DNA of 64,000 bases from contig CAWEPB010000004.1 of NCBI GenBank assembly GCA_963810815.1, positions 496,001 to 560,000 of the forward strand, written 5' to 3'. The position numbers were made by a program, and so were the translations under genes. Shown piece after piece: positions 1-8,578 of this stretch. Origin of the DNA: CAVQWT01 sp963810815 (GTDB lineage: Bacteria > Pseudomonadota > Gammaproteobacteria > Burkholderiales > Casimicrobiaceae). Positions within the stretch are counted from its first letter, which is position 1. The number at the start of each line of letters is the position of its first letter. The notes under the pieces were generated by a model. That model was not told where the DNA came from, searched no databases, and saw only the letters and a list, made by a program, of their open reading frames with translations.

Positions 1-2
1 CC

Positions 3-494
3 GGGAGCATCGCGCCGCTCGGCCGCGTGCACACGGGGATCGCCGTACGCAGCGGACAGCCGCATCCCGCGATCGCGGATCGCGCCGCGCTGCGCGCGAG
101 CCTGGCGGCGGCACGGGCGCTGTACTGCCCCGATCCCGAGCGCGCCACCGCCGGGATCCATTTCGTGAAAGTGCTGCGCGAACTCGGTCTCTGGCCGGAG
201 GTGGCGCCGCGACTGCGGTCGTACCCGTCGGGCGCGGTGGCGATGGCCGAGCTCGCGCGCACGCCGGAGCCCGGGCTGGTCGGCTGCACGCAGATCACGG
301 AAATCCGCTACACGCCCGGCGTGGAGCTGGTGGGTCCGCTGCCGGCCGAATTCGAGCTGGCGACCGTGTATTCGGCGGCCGTCGGCAGCCGCGCGAGGCA
401 TCCGGAGCTGGCGCGGCGGCTGGTCGACATGCTGGCAGGCCCGACCGCCGCGCGGCTGCGGCAGGCCGGCGGATTCTCCCCGATCCGTCGCTGA
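3..494 (+). CDS. ModA-like ABC transporter substrate-binding protein, 3' part only
   Basis: The reading frame is open to the left edge, so the start lies outside the window; 163 residues are visible. They look like the second lobe of a type II periplasmic binding protein of the molybdate-binding (ModA-like) family: a GRVHTGIAVR strand, a helix with IHFVKVLRELGL, the stretch VELVGPLPAEFE and a TVYSAAV strand, then a C-terminal helix region. Such proteins capture an oxyanion or a small ligand in the periplasm and hand it to a membrane permease. No permease or ATPase gene follows, so it may be an orphan receptor or have partners to the left. Ligand residues cannot be judged from this half. The stop codon falls inside an 11-bp tandem repeat. 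Confidence 0.75.
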   Translation, partial: GSIAPLGRVHTGIAVRSGQPHPAIADRAALRASLAAARALYCPDPERATAGIHFVKVLRELGLWPEVAPRLRSYPSGAVAMAELARTPEPGLVGCTQITEIRYTPGVELVGPLPAEFELATVYSAAVGSRARHPELARRLVDMLAGPTAARLRQAGGFSPIRR

Positions 495-510
495 TCCGTC
501 GCCGATCCGG
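481..510. repeat. 11-bp tandem repeat across the end of the ModA-like gene
   Basis: Two copies of an 11-base unit (481-491 and 492-502, differing only in the first base) are followed by a partial third copy to 510. The stop codon of the ModA-like gene is the first codon of copy two, so copy number would change where the protein ends only if the frame changed. Confidence 0.5.
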
Positions 511-523
511 CCCGGCGCGGCCG

Positions 524-529
524 TACAAT
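524..529 (+). promoter_or_regulatory. possible -10 element (TACAAT)
   Basis: TACAAT matches the sigma-70 -10 consensus at five of six positions in an otherwise GC-rich stretch. No convincing -35 element is seen 17 bases upstream. If used, it would give the secreted Fn3/DUF5648 gene a leader of about 150 nt. An AGGAGGAG sequence at 648-655 lies too far (about 30 nt) from the chosen ATG to serve it. Confidence 0.3.
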
Positions 530-687
530 CGATCCACGGACCGGACCGGGCCGGGTTCGAACCAATGCGCGACCGCGCGATCCAACTATGTACGGCTTGG
601 CCGCGGGTGGACCGCCTGGAGCGTCGGCGGGCGGTGCCCCGGTCGCCAGGAGGAGTCTCCGCAGGTCCTGATCGAGGTCGGCTGAAC

Positions 688-1593
688 ATGCCATCGCACT
701 TGCCTGGCGCCCATGGGCGCCTCGCGCAAGCTCCGAAACCACGCCACCGCGCAGCGCGCGCTGCTGCGCCGGACAGGGGCAACCCTGGCCGGCGGGTGGG
801 ATTCGCCTCGCTGGTCCTGCTGGCTATCCTGTCGCTGGTCCCCATCCGCGCGCTGGCAGGAAGCGTCACCCTGACGTGGGATCCGGTGGTCAGCCCGGTG
901 CTGGCCGGCTACACGCTGCATTACGGACCGGCCCCCGGCTACTACCCGACCTCGCTCGCCATCGGCAATGCGACGACCGCGACGGTCCCCAGCCTTCCGG
1001 AGGGCGCGATCCTTCATTTCGCCGTGACCGCGCACGACTGGTCGGGCGTGCAGTCCGGCTACTCCAACGACGTCGCGCTGATCGTCACGTCCGGCGCGCC
1101 GATCGACGTGACGACGATCGACGTCGTCGAGTACTACCACGCCGACTTCGATCATTACTTCATCACCGGAGCGCCGGAGGAAATCGCCAAGCTCGACGCC
1201 GGCAGCTTCGCCGGCTGGACGCGCACCGGCTACGGCTTCAGGGCCCTCGCGCCGGGTTCGTCGGTCGGGAGCGACGTCTGCCGCTTCTTCGGCACCAGCT
1301 TCGGCGAGAGGAGTTCCCACTTCTACACGCCCATCGCCTCCGAATGCGAGACCGTCAAGGCGAATCCCGACTGGGGGTTCGAAGGCCTGGTCTTTCGCGT
1401 CGTGGTCCCGGGTTCCGACGGAACCTGCGCGGCGGGAACCGTACCCGTCTATCGACTCTACAACGACGGCGCGGGCGACGCGCCCAACCATCGCTATACG
1501 CCGGATCTCGGCCTGCGCGAGCTGATGCTCGGGCAGCGGTGGGTTTCGGAGGGATACGGCCCGCTCGGGGTCATCATGTGCGTGCCGCCATAA
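688..1593 (+). CDS. secreted fibronectin type III / DUF5648 domain protein
   Basis: A predicted exported protein of 301 residues. A long basic N-region is followed by a hydrophobic core (FASLVLLAILSLVPI) and an ALA-G type cleavage site. Next comes a fibronectin type III fold of about 90 residues (VTLTWDPV, GYTLHYGPA, FAVTAHDWSG). The last 150 residues look like the DUF5648 domain: VVEYYHADFDHYFIT, SHFYTPIASEC, a PVYRLYN motif and a terminal VIMCVPP. The same domain ends the large protein at 46047. The family's function is unknown; it commonly tails secreted proteins. The start is uncertain: ATG 688 is chosen because the upstream frame has no signal-like sequence, but it lacks a clear ribosome-binding site and the core begins about 36 residues in, so a later GTG near 796 is possible. 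Confidence 0.7.
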   Translation: MPSHLPGAHGRLAQAPKPRHRAARAAAPDRGNPGRRVGFASLVLLAILSLVPIRALAGSVTLTWDPVVSPVLAGYTLHYGPAPGYYPTSLAIGNATTATVPSLPEGAILHFAVTAHDWSGVQSGYSNDVALIVTSGAPIDVTTIDVVEYYHADFDHYFITGAPEEIAKLDAGSFAGWTRTGYGFRALAPGSSVGSDVCRFFGTSFGERSSHFYTPIASECETVKANPDWGFEGLVFRVVVPGSDGTCAAGTVPVYRLYNDGAGDAPNHRYTPDLGLRELMLGQRWVSEGYGPLGVIMCVPP

Positions 1594-1597
1594 GCAC

Positions 1598-1619
1598 AAC
1601 GGGCCCCCAGGGGCCCGTT
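1598..1619. terminator. bidirectional hairpin between convergent genes
   Basis: A 10-bp inverted repeat (1598-1607 with 1610-1619) lies 5 bases after the stop of the forward gene ending at 1593 and 27 bases after the stop of the reverse gene ending at 1646. There is only a short T run on either side. It probably ends both transcripts. Confidence 0.65.
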
Positions 1620-1645
1620 CCTGTCAGATCCCGAGCGCGTTGTCG

Positions 1646-2488
1646 CTAGAACGAACCGCGGCCCCAGGACCGTGACGCCTTCAGTTCCATCTGCGGACCG
1701 AACTGCGCGGTCGTCGGGTTGTACCAGTAGGTGTGGCCGACGACCGAGCCGGGACTGCCGTCGTGCGTCACTTCCACCGATCCGCGCAGTCCACCGTAGG
1801 TCGGATCGTCCTGCGCGTATCGCAGCTGGACGCTGCCACGGGCGTTGATCGGGCGGACCTGGGTGCCCACGAACACGCCGGACTCGTTGTAGAAATGTAT
1901 GGATGCGGAGACCTGGTAATCCCCGGAGTTATGCAGTGCGACGAACGTGTCGTAGCCGAGCGTGGACACCCGGGTGCCGATCAGCGTCGTGTCGACGACG
2001 CGAAGCTGGAACGTCTGCGTCTGGTTCGTCTGGCCGTTGAGGCTGGACACGACCTTCAGCAGGACCCGGCCGGCCACCGGGACGTCCCGGATCACGAACC
2101 GACGGATGGCGGGCGGGTTGAAGTCGCCGCCCCCCGGATCTGCAAAACTCAGGTCGGAGAACGTCACCGGAACGGTGCCGAGAATGTCGCTGAACGCCCC
2201 GGACAAGGTCGCCTGGGCGGGGGAATTGACGCCGTTCTCCCGCAGCTGGAAGATTTCCACGCTGTACGAACGCCTCGCGCCGCTGCCGAAGCGGAACCAC
2301 TGCGGCGTGCCCTCGTTGCTGATGCCCGTCGTCGGCGGTATCGAGTCCGTGACGGCCACCCCGTCCGGCCAGATGACGTAGGCGGCCTGAGCGCTCGTGT
2401 TCGCCCCGCCTTCGCCGAAGGCAGGCGCCGCGGCCCACAGCAGGCCCGCACCGAGCGCAACGGCCCGAAACAGTGAGTTTCCGTTCAT
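1646..2488 (-). CDS. secreted protein of unknown function
   Basis: A 280-residue protein with a typical signal peptide (MNGNSLFRAVALGAGLLWAA, cleavage after APAFG). The start at 2488 has a GGAGG ribosome-binding site 8 bases upstream; the longer open frame to 2587 does not look like protein. The mature part is rich in beta-strand-like sequence, Asn, Gly and Ser. It has no Cys and no enzyme motif I recognise. The C-terminal half (YDTFVALHNSGDYQVSAS, IHFYNESGVFVG) resembles beta-sandwich domains of exported proteins. A periplasmic or extracellular location follows from the signal; its role is unknown. It is monocistronic and converges on the Fn3/DUF5648 gene across a shared terminator. Confidence 0.6.
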   Translation of the reverse strand: MNGNSLFRAVALGAGLLWAAAPAFGEGGANTSAQAAYVIWPDGVAVTDSIPPTTGISNEGTPQWFRFGSGARRSYSVEIFQLRENGVNSPAQATLSGAFSDILGTVPVTFSDLSFADPGGGDFNPPAIRRFVIRDVPVAGRVLLKVVSSLNGQTNQTQTFQLRVVDTTLIGTRVSTLGYDTFVALHNSGDYQVSASIHFYNESGVFVGTQVRPINARGSVQLRYAQDDPTYGGLRGSVEVTHDGSPGSVVGHTYWYNPTTAQFGPQMELKASRSWGRGSF

Positions 2489-2745
2489 CGCCGATCCTCC
2501 GTTCACTTCGTTCGGGTGGCGCGCCGCGCCCCAAGCCCTGCCGTCACCCCGGGCAGTGATGCTATCGACCGGGCCCCGCAATGGCAAGGGCGACCTTCCC
2601 GGAGGTGTCCGGGCCGGCGTCCTCCCGCGGAAACCGACCTCAGGGGCTTGCTGCCCGCAAGTGATGCATGCGTGCGGCGCGGGAAGAACCCGGCCAGGAC
2701 CTGCGACCGGAAGCCGCGGCGGGGGCCCCTCGAGTCGCCGTCGAC

Positions 2746-2759
2746 CTGACCTGCGTCAA
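2746..2759 (+). promoter_or_regulatory. possible FNR/Anr-type operator before the cytochrome c gene
   Basis: CTGAC-CTGC-GTCAA resembles the FNR/Anr consensus TTGAY-N4-RTCAA with one mismatch, in the first base. Its centre (2752.5) is 41.5 bases upstream of the start predicted from the -10 element at 2781-2786. This is the class II activator position. The site is inferred by eye. Confidence 0.45.
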
Positions 2760-2777
2760 AGCGGCGCCGCGCCGCGG

Positions 2778-2786
2778 TGCTAATCT
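2778..2786 (+). promoter_or_regulatory. extended -10 element (TGC-TAATCT) of the cytochrome c gene
   Basis: TAATCT at 2781-2786 is preceded by TGC, the extended -10 form. The spacing to the FNR-like site upstream is that of an activator-dependent promoter, and no -35 hexamer is seen. The predicted start near 2794 gives a leader of about 75 nt. Confidence 0.4.
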
Positions 2787-2868
2787 CGAACGGCGTTGTC
2801 GGCCGCCAGGTCGCGACGGAGGGTAACCGTATGCCGCACCGGGCGGCGATGTCGAAGGAGAGATGAAC

Positions 2869-3159
2869 ATGAAATCGATCGTGCTGATGGCAGTGGCGGC
2901 GGCCGCGCTGGGCGTCGCCGGGGCGGCGAACGCCGCGGGCGAGGCAGACCTCGCACAGAAGTCGGGCTGCATGACCTGCCACGCCGTGGACACCAAGAAG
3001 ATGGGTCCGTCGTTCAAGGACATCGCCGCCAAGAACAAGGGCAAGGCGGACGCCGAGGCGAAGATCGTCGCCGCGCTGGACTCCGGCCAGGGTCACCCGA
3101 AGGTCAAGTCGACGGGCGCCGACAACAAGATTCTGGTGAAGTGGATCCTCGGCATGTAA
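2869..3159 (+). CDS. class I c-type cytochrome (c551/c552-like)
   Basis: A 96-residue periplasmic electron carrier. It has a signal peptide (MKSIVLMAVAAAALGVAGAANA), then one heme-binding CMTCH about 30 residues into the sequence, just after the signal. A likely distal Met ligand is present in the C-terminal part, either KMGPSF or the terminal GM; the usual Pro-rich Met loop fits KKMGPSFKDIA. Size and layout match the small c551/c552 carriers that pass electrons to terminal oxidases or nitrite reductase. ATG 2869 is preferred over 2863 because AAGGAG lies 8 bases upstream of it. A strong terminator follows at 3184, so it is transcribed alone. A possible FNR/Anr box and an extended -10 precede it. 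Partner enzymes are not in this window. Confidence 0.85.
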   Translation: MKSIVLMAVAAAALGVAGAANAAGEADLAQKSGCMTCHAVDTKKMGPSFKDIAAKNKGKADAEAKIVAALDSGQGHPKVKSTGADNKILVKWILGM

Positions 3160-3183
3160 GCCGATCGCCCCCAGGGCAGGAAG

Positions 3184-3208
3184 AAAGCCGGCACCCGCCG
3201 GCTTTTTT
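3184..3208 (+). terminator. rho-independent terminator after the cytochrome c gene
   Basis: A 9-bp stem (3184-3192 with 3197-3205) with a 4-base loop is followed by a run of T that continues the right arm. It lies 25 bases after the stop at 3159. Confidence 0.85.
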
Positions 3209-3333
3209 CTTGGCCGGAATGTCGCCATCGCCCGGCGGGACTTTTTTGGTACCCTGACTGAATACGCGGGGGGCCGCAGCAGGGCGCCACGATCGCGGGG
3301 AGTTGCGGGTTGTCGCCAGGGGGAAGCAACGCC

Positions 3334-4086
3334 GTGACCAGGCACGGACGACGAACGGCTTCGGCGCGCATCGCGCTCGCCCTCGCCGCCCTGCTTTCCG
3401 CGTGCACCTCCAAGCCGACGTTCCCCCCGGCCGCGCCGAGCACCGGCAAGCGCCCGCCCCCCGCCGAGCGCGCCTTCCGCGCCTCCGATCTCGCGAAGTC
3501 GGACGTCGACAGCGTCGCCGAGACGCACCTGCGCGAAGGGCTCGGTTCGGCGCGGCTGCTGATGGAAAAGCTCTACCGGCGCAATCCGCGGGAATGGCAC
3601 AAGGGCAAGCACCCGAACATGGACGCGGCGATGGCGCGGGCGTTCGACGAGCGGTCCGAGTTCCGCTTCGCCGAGCTCGGCAACGCGCGCGGCGCCGACG
3701 CCATCGTGCTCGCGCTCAAGCCGGACTACGCCGGCGACCGTGTCTTCGCGTTCGGCGTGGGGCTCGCGAGCACGGTCTTCCTGTCCTACAACGGCAAGAC
3801 CGAGCTCTACCTCACCGACAGCCTCGACCCGCAGAAGCTCTACAATTCGGCACGCAACATCGAGATCGCGGCGTGGCGGCTCGCGCACGCCCGCGATGCG
3901 CAGGGCGCGCCGCTCATCCTGTCCAACGAAATCGCGGACGACGTGCGCAACCTGTCCTTCGAGCGCGAGTTCGGCAAGATGATCGGCTACCAGGACGTCA
4001 TGGCGCAGATCGCCGCCCAGCGCACCAACCGGGCGATCCGCAGGGTCGTCCAGAACCTCGCGTCGGCGGCGTTCCTTCCGATCTGA
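3334..4086 (+). CDS. lipoprotein of unknown function
   Basis: A 250-residue protein with a lipoprotein signal: basic start, hydrophobic ARIALALAALL and the lipobox LSAC. Cys acylation would anchor it to a membrane facing the periplasm. The mature part is soluble, mixed alpha/beta, with EKLYRRNPREW, a GVGLAST-VFLSYNGKTELYL segment and a helical C-terminus. It resembles hypothetical lipoproteins found across betaproteobacteria; I know of no assigned function. GTG 3334 is chosen as start because AGGGGGA at 3318-3324 is well spaced; the open frame also contains a TTG at 3310. The histidine phosphatase gene starts 29 bases after its stop, so they may be co-transcribed. Confidence 0.6.
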   Translation: MTRHGRRTASARIALALAALLSACTSKPTFPPAAPSTGKRPPPAERAFRASDLAKSDVDSVAETHLREGLGSARLLMEKLYRRNPREWHKGKHPNMDAAMARAFDERSEFRFAELGNARGADAIVLALKPDYAGDRVFAFGVGLASTVFLSYNGKTELYLTDSLDPQKLYNSARNIEIAAWRLAHARDAQGAPLILSNEIADDVRNLSFEREFGKMIGYQDVMAQIAAQRTNRAIRRVVQNLASAAFLPI

Positions 4087-4115
4087 CGGGCAGGCACCGG
4101 CAATCCGCGACGCGC

Positions 4116-4724
4116 ATGAGCGATTCCACCGAGATCGGCGTCGTCCGCCACGGCGAAACCGACTGGAACACCGAGGGCGTGCTGCAGGGCTGGCTGGACG
4201 TTCCGCTGAACGAGCGCGGCCGGAAGCAGGCGCGTGAAATGGCGGACAAGTTCGCCGACGCCGGCTGCTCGCGCATCTTTTCGAGCCCGCTCGGGAGGGC
4301 GCTGGAAACCGCCGGGATCATCGCCGCGCAGCTGAACCTGCCGCCGCCGACCTGCGACGACGGATTGAAGGAGCGCAACTTCGGCGTCATCCAGGGCATC
4401 CCGAAGGCCGAACTGGCGGAACAGGATCCGATGCTCTGCCGGCAGATCCTGACCCGCAACCCCGCGGCCGTGTTCGAGCAGGGCGAGTCGATGGACGACT
4501 TCGCGACGCGCATCGTCGAGGCGGTGATGCGCATCGCCGAGCACAGCCCCGGCGAGCGCGTCCTGGTGGTCACGCACGGCTGGGTGATGGACGTCCTCAC
4601 CCGCCACGCGAACCACCTGCCGCGCGGCACGATCCTGCACATGAAGCGCAGGAACGGCGAGTGCCTGTGGCTGGAGGCGACGCCGCACTCGATCCGGCCG
4701 CTCCGGAACTGGACGGCGAGATGA
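4116..4724 (+). CDS. histidine phosphatase family protein (phosphoglycerate-mutase-like)
   Basis: A 202-residue cytoplasmic enzyme of the histidine phosphatase superfamily. The catalytic RHG is near residue 12 (VVRHGETDWN), followed by LQGWLDVPLNERG, which resembles the phosphoglycerate mutase and CobC/PhoE branch. The acid residue is in LKERNFGVIQG and the second catalytic His is in VVTHGWVMDVL. It transfers phosphate through a phospho-His intermediate. The short length and lack of the mutase C-terminal region argue for a phosphatase rather than a glycolytic mutase; the substrate cannot be told. No ribosome-binding site is obvious. It follows the lipoprotein gene closely. Confidence 0.8.
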   Translation: MSDSTEIGVVRHGETDWNTEGVLQGWLDVPLNERGRKQAREMADKFADAGCSRIFSSPLGRALETAGIIAAQLNLPPPTCDDGLKERNFGVIQGIPKAELAEQDPMLCRQILTRNPAAVFEQGESMDDFATRIVEAVMRIAEHSPGERVLVVTHGWVMDVLTRHANHLPRGTILHMKRRNGECLWLEATPHSIRPLRNWTAR

Positions 4725-4875
4725 GATCCTCCGCGCCGCCGGCAGGTCCGTGGGAGAATGAAACGATGTTCGCGTCGTTCCACGGATTCGCTCCGGTCAC
4801 CCTGGCCGCACTGCCGGCCGGCGCGTCGACCGGCGGCACGCTGCGCTCGCGCCGCGCCGCGAAGGATCATTGACC

Positions 4876-6318
4876 GTGGCATTGGACGAAGGCGGCGCCC
4901 TCGACGTCGTCGCCGTGCGCGCGCTGGAAAGCACCGAACGCACGCGCACGCTCTGGACCGACGCCGACCGGGCCTGGGCCAGCCGGGCCGCCGCCGAGGT
5001 CGTCGGCGAGCGAGGAACGCCGCAGGCATTCCTCGCGCACCGCGCGCAGCTGGCCCTCGGGCGAGCCGGAGAGCGCTTCAAGGCGCTGCCCCGCGCGGTG
5101 CGGTCGCTGCGCTGGCGGCCGTGGGTGGGCACCCTCATCGTCCTGGCGGCGTTCGTCGCCGGCGTGGCGATCGACCGCATCGGCGGCGCGCAGCGGATCA
5201 ACGTGCTCGCGCCGCCGGTGCTCGCGGTGCTGGTCTGGAACGTCGTGGTGTACGGCCTGCTGCTGGTCGGATTCGTCGTGCGGTACGGCGACGCCCAGCC
5301 GTCCGGGCTGCTGCGGCGCGCCGTGGCGGCAGTCGCGGGCGGCCTGATGAAGCCGCAGGGCGGCGGCGAGCTCGGCGCCGTGATGGCGCGGTTCGCCGGC
5401 GACTGGACGCGCATATCCGCGCCGCTCTACGGAGCCCGCGCGGCACGCCTGCTCCACCTTGGCGCCGCGGCGCTGGCGGCGGGTTTGCTCGCCGGCCTCT
5501 ACCTGCGCGGGATCGCGCTCGAATACCGCGCGAGCTGGGAAAGCACGTTCCTCGACGCCGTGAACGTGCGGCGACTGCTCGCGATCGCGTTCGCGCCTGG
5601 CGCGGCGCTGACCGGGATTCCGGTTCCCTCCGCGGCCGAGGTCGAGGCGATCCGCGCGCCGGCAAGCGAGAACGCCGCGCGCTGGCTGCACCTGATGGCG
5701 GCGACGGTCGTCCTGGTCGTGATCGTCCCGAGATTGCTGCTCGCGCTGTCCGCGTGGATGGTCGAGCGATACCGGTCGACCCACCTGGCGCTGGCACTCG
5801 ACGAGCCCTATTTCCAGCGCCTGCTGCGAGGCTTCCGCGGCGGGCGGGCCCGCGTGCAGGTCATCCCGTACAGCTACGCCGTTTCGCCGGCGGCAACCGC
5901 GGGGATCGAGCAGCTCGTCGCGCGCGCGTTCGGCGGCGGTGCCGCGGTGACGATTGCGCCACCCGTGGGCTACGGCGACGAGGGCGCGCCCGCCGCGGCC
6001 GCGTCGGCGGAGGCGGCCGGCACCGTGATCGCGCTGTTCAACGCCACCGCGACGCCGGAGCGCGAGCCGCAGGGCGCCTTCCTCGACCGGCTGGCGGCGC
6101 AGCTCGGGCCCGCGGGCACGCTGGTCGCGCTGATCGACGACGGCCCCTTCCGCACCCACTGGGACGACGAACCGGCGCGGCTCGAGAGCCGCCGCGCCAG
6201 CTGGCGCGCGCTGTGCGACGAGCGTCGCGTGCCCTGCGCGTTCGCCGACCTCGCCGCAGCGGACATCGCCGGGGCCGCGGCCGAACTCGAACGCGCGCTG
6301 GAGGACGCCGTCCGATGA
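4876..6318 (+). CDS. DUF2868 domain membrane protein
   Basis: A 480-residue protein of the DUF2868 family. An N-terminal helical region of about 75 residues is followed by hydrophobic segments near residues 80-100 (VGTLIVLAAFVAGVAI), 110-130 (LAVLVWNVVVYGLLLVGFVV), 195-215 and 275-295, then a soluble C-terminal domain of about 170 residues. The family usually lies next to a DUF3482 GTPase, as here: its TGA overlaps the GTPase ATG (ATGA at 6315-6318), so the two are probably translationally coupled and may form one membrane-associated complex. Function is unknown. GTG 4876 is chosen because GAAGGA lies 9 bases upstream; TTG 4870 is the alternative. Confidence 0.75.
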   Translation: MALDEGGALDVVAVRALESTERTRTLWTDADRAWASRAAAEVVGERGTPQAFLAHRAQLALGRAGERFKALPRAVRSLRWRPWVGTLIVLAAFVAGVAIDRIGGAQRINVLAPPVLAVLVWNVVVYGLLLVGFVVRYGDAQPSGLLRRAVAAVAGGLMKPQGGGELGAVMARFAGDWTRISAPLYGARAARLLHLGAAALAAGLLAGLYLRGIALEYRASWESTFLDAVNVRRLLAIAFAPGAALTGIPVPSAAEVEAIRAPASENAARWLHLMAATVVLVVIVPRLLLALSAWMVERYRSTHLALALDEPYFQRLLRGFRGGRARVQVIPYSYAVSPAATAGIEQLVARAFGGGAAVTIAPPVGYGDEGAPAAAASAEAAGTVIALFNATATPEREPQGAFLDRLAAQLGPAGTLVALIDDGPFRTHWDDEPARLESRRASWRALCDERRVPCAFADLAAADIAGAAAELERALEDAVR

Positions 6319-7782
6319 GCGGGAATCCCCGGGCGATCGCGCTGTCGCTGATCTCGCACACCAACGCCGGCAAGACGACGCTGGCGCGGACGCTGCTGGG
6401 ACGCGACGTGGGCGAGGTGCGCGATGCCCCTCACGTCACCACCGCGGCCACGCCCTACCCGCTGGTCGAGACGCCCGAGGGCGACGCGCTGGTGCTGTGG
6501 GACACGCCCGGGCTTCGGCGACAGCGCGCGCCTCGCGCGGCGGCTCGGCCAGCAGGGCAATCCGATCGGCTGGTTTCTCTCGCAGGTGTGGGACCGCTTC
6601 CGCGACCAGCCGTTCTACCTGTCGCAGCAGGCGGTGCGCACCGTCGCCGACGACACCGACGTCGTGCTCTACCTGGTCAACGCCTCCGAGGCGCCCGTCG
6701 ACGCCGGCTACCTCGAGCCCGAACTCGACGTGCTCGCCTGGATCGGCCGGCCCGTGTTCGTGCTGCTCAACCAGACGGGACGGCCGCGTCCTCAGGTCGA
6801 GGAGCAGGCCGAGGAGTCGCGCTGGCGCGACGCGCTGGGGCGCCGCCCGTTCGTCCACGGCGTCCTCACGCTCGACGCCTTCGCCCGATGCTGGGTGCAG
6901 GAGATCGTCCTGCTGCGCGCGCTGGCGCCCGCCATCCCGCCCGCCAAGCAACCGTCCTACGGACGACTGGCCGCGGCGTGGCAGGCGCGGCGCAGCGTCC
7001 AGTTCGAGCAGGCGATGGCGGCGCTCGCCGGGCCGATCGCCCGCGCTGCCGCCGACGAGGAGACGCTGCCGAATCGCGACCTCCGGGACACCCTGCGCGA
7101 CGCGCTGCGCTCGGTCGTCGCCGGTCCGGCGGAGAACGAGGACCGGCAGCGCGCGGCGCGCGCGCTCGCCGACCGCCTCGACGCGGGCCTGCGCGAGAGC
7201 ACCGACCGCCTGATCGCGATCCACGGCCTCGAGGGCCGTGCCGCCGACGCGGTGCGCGAGCGACTGGTCGAGCACGTACGCACCGACGCGCCGGTGCACG
7301 AAGGGAAGGCGGCGATGATGGGCGGCGTCCTGTCCGGTGCGCTGACGGGGCTGGCCGCGGACCTCGCCGCCGGCGGCCTTACCTTCGGCGCCGGCACGCT
7401 GGTCGGCGCGCTTGCCGGTGCCGCCGGCGGCGCCGGACTCGCGCGCGGCTTCAACGTTCTGCGCGGGCGCAGCGACACCAGGTTGCGCTGGGACGATGAA
7501 CTCCTCGACGGACTCGTGGTGTCGGCGCTGCTGCGGTACCTCGCCATCGCTCACTTCGGTCGCGGCCGCGGCGAATGGAAGGAGGCCGAGTACCCGTCGT
7601 TCTGGCGCCCGGTCGTGCAGCAGGCCGTCGACGCGCGCCGTCCGGCGCTGGCGAGCCTGTGGGACCGACGCGCGTCCGCCCAGGAGAGCGCGACGATCGA
7701 GGCGGAGCTGCGTTCGCTCCTCGGCGACGCCGCGCGCGCGGTGCTCGACATGCTGTACCCGGGGGCCCTCGCCGCTCCCTGA
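6315..7782 (+). pseudogene. DUF3482 family GTPase, interrupted by a one-base shift
   Basis: Two reading frames join into one 488-residue protein if one G of the GGG at 6510-6512 is removed. The first part starts at ATG 6315 and holds the P-loop HTNAGKTTLARTLLG (near residue 15) and the DTPG switch II motif. The shift falls exactly there: DTPG should continue with GFGDSARLARRLG, which is in the other frame. The second part has the G4 motif LLNQTG (NxxG type) and a long helical region with a glycine- and alanine-rich hydrophobic hairpin (GALTGLAADLAAGGLTFGAG) that could touch the membrane. The family pairs with DUF2868 proteins. Because both halves are well kept and the break is one base in a G run, sequence error is more likely than a dead gene. 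Confidence 0.8.
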
Positions 7783-7828
7783 GGCCGCCGCGATTGCGGC
7801 AATCACGGCCGGCCCGCAAAATGCACGC

Positions 7829-8468
7829 ATGAAGGATCTCTGCCAGACTCCGCAAGAGCTACGAGCGCGCCGAGCTCGACGAATCACACTCGGCGAGCGA
7901 TCCCGTGCAGCAGTTCGAGCACTGGCTGCAGGAGGCGCTGACGGCCGAGCTTCCCGAGCCCACCGCGATGACGCTCGCGACGGTCGGCACCGGCGGCCGG
8001 CCGTCGACGCGGGTGGTGCTGCTGAAGGGCTGCGACGCGCGCGGCCTGGTCTTCTACACGAACTACCAGAGCCGCAAGGGCCAGGAGCTTGCCGCCAATC
8101 CGCAGGCGGCGCTGCAGTTCCACTGGGTCGAGCTGGAGCGCGTGGTGCGGATCGAGGGCCGGGTCGGGACGACGAGCGCGGACGAATCCGACGCGTACTA
8201 CCGGACCCGGCCGCTGGACTCGCGGATCGGCGCGTGGGCGTCGCCGCAGAGCCAGGTGATCGCCTCGCGCACCGTCCTGGTGACCGAGGCCGCACGGATC
8301 GGCACCAGGTACCTGCTGGACCCGCCGCGCCCGCCGCACTGGGGCGGCTACCGGCTGATCCCGGACACGTTCGAGTTCTGGCAGGGCCGCCGGAGCCGGC
8401 TGCACGACCGGCTCCGCTACACGCTGCAGGCCGACGGCAGCTGGCTGCGGCAACGACTGGCCCCCTGA
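7829..8468 (+). CDS. pdxH: pyridoxamine 5'-phosphate oxidase, N-terminus in a shifted frame
   Basis: PdxH oxidises pyridoxamine or pyridoxine phosphate to pyridoxal phosphate with FMN in the cytoplasm. The main frame shows the family signatures: MTLATVG, RVVLLKGCDARGLVFYTNY, SRKGQELAANP, the RPLDSRIGAWASPQS loop and a C-terminal PPHWGGYRLIP followed by EFWQGRRSRLHDR. The expected N-terminus (LRKSYERAELDE) is in this frame from about 7848, but it meets a stop at 7830 and has no start codon. The natural ATG at 7829 is in another frame; removing one base between 7841 and 7848 joins them and gives 212 residues, the usual length. Otherwise translation would have to begin at GTG 7905, losing about 25 residues. 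I favour a one-base sequence error. Confidence 0.85.
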
Positions 8469-8578
8469 CCCGTCGATAGGGCATCGGCGGCCCGGGTTTC
8501 GCCGACGTGCATGGTCCGGAGCGTGGCAGGCCCCTGCCGTCGAACGCGTTTCCGCACGCCGGACCGCAGCGACTGCGG

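Larger units (their letters stand above)
2489..2868. other. 380-bp divergent intergenic region
   Basis: This region separates the reverse-strand secreted protein from the forward cytochrome c gene. I see no convincing gene in it. Its left part should carry the promoter of the reverse gene, where I see no clear element. The right part holds a possible FNR/Anr box at 2746-2759 and an extended -10 at 2781-2786, described separately. Confidence 0.6.

Noticed and set aside
553..563. GGGTTCGAACC, which resembles a tRNA T-loop
   Set aside because: Neither strand offers a 5-bp stem around a 7-base loop, nor an acceptor or anticodon arm nearby; it is a simple palindrome.
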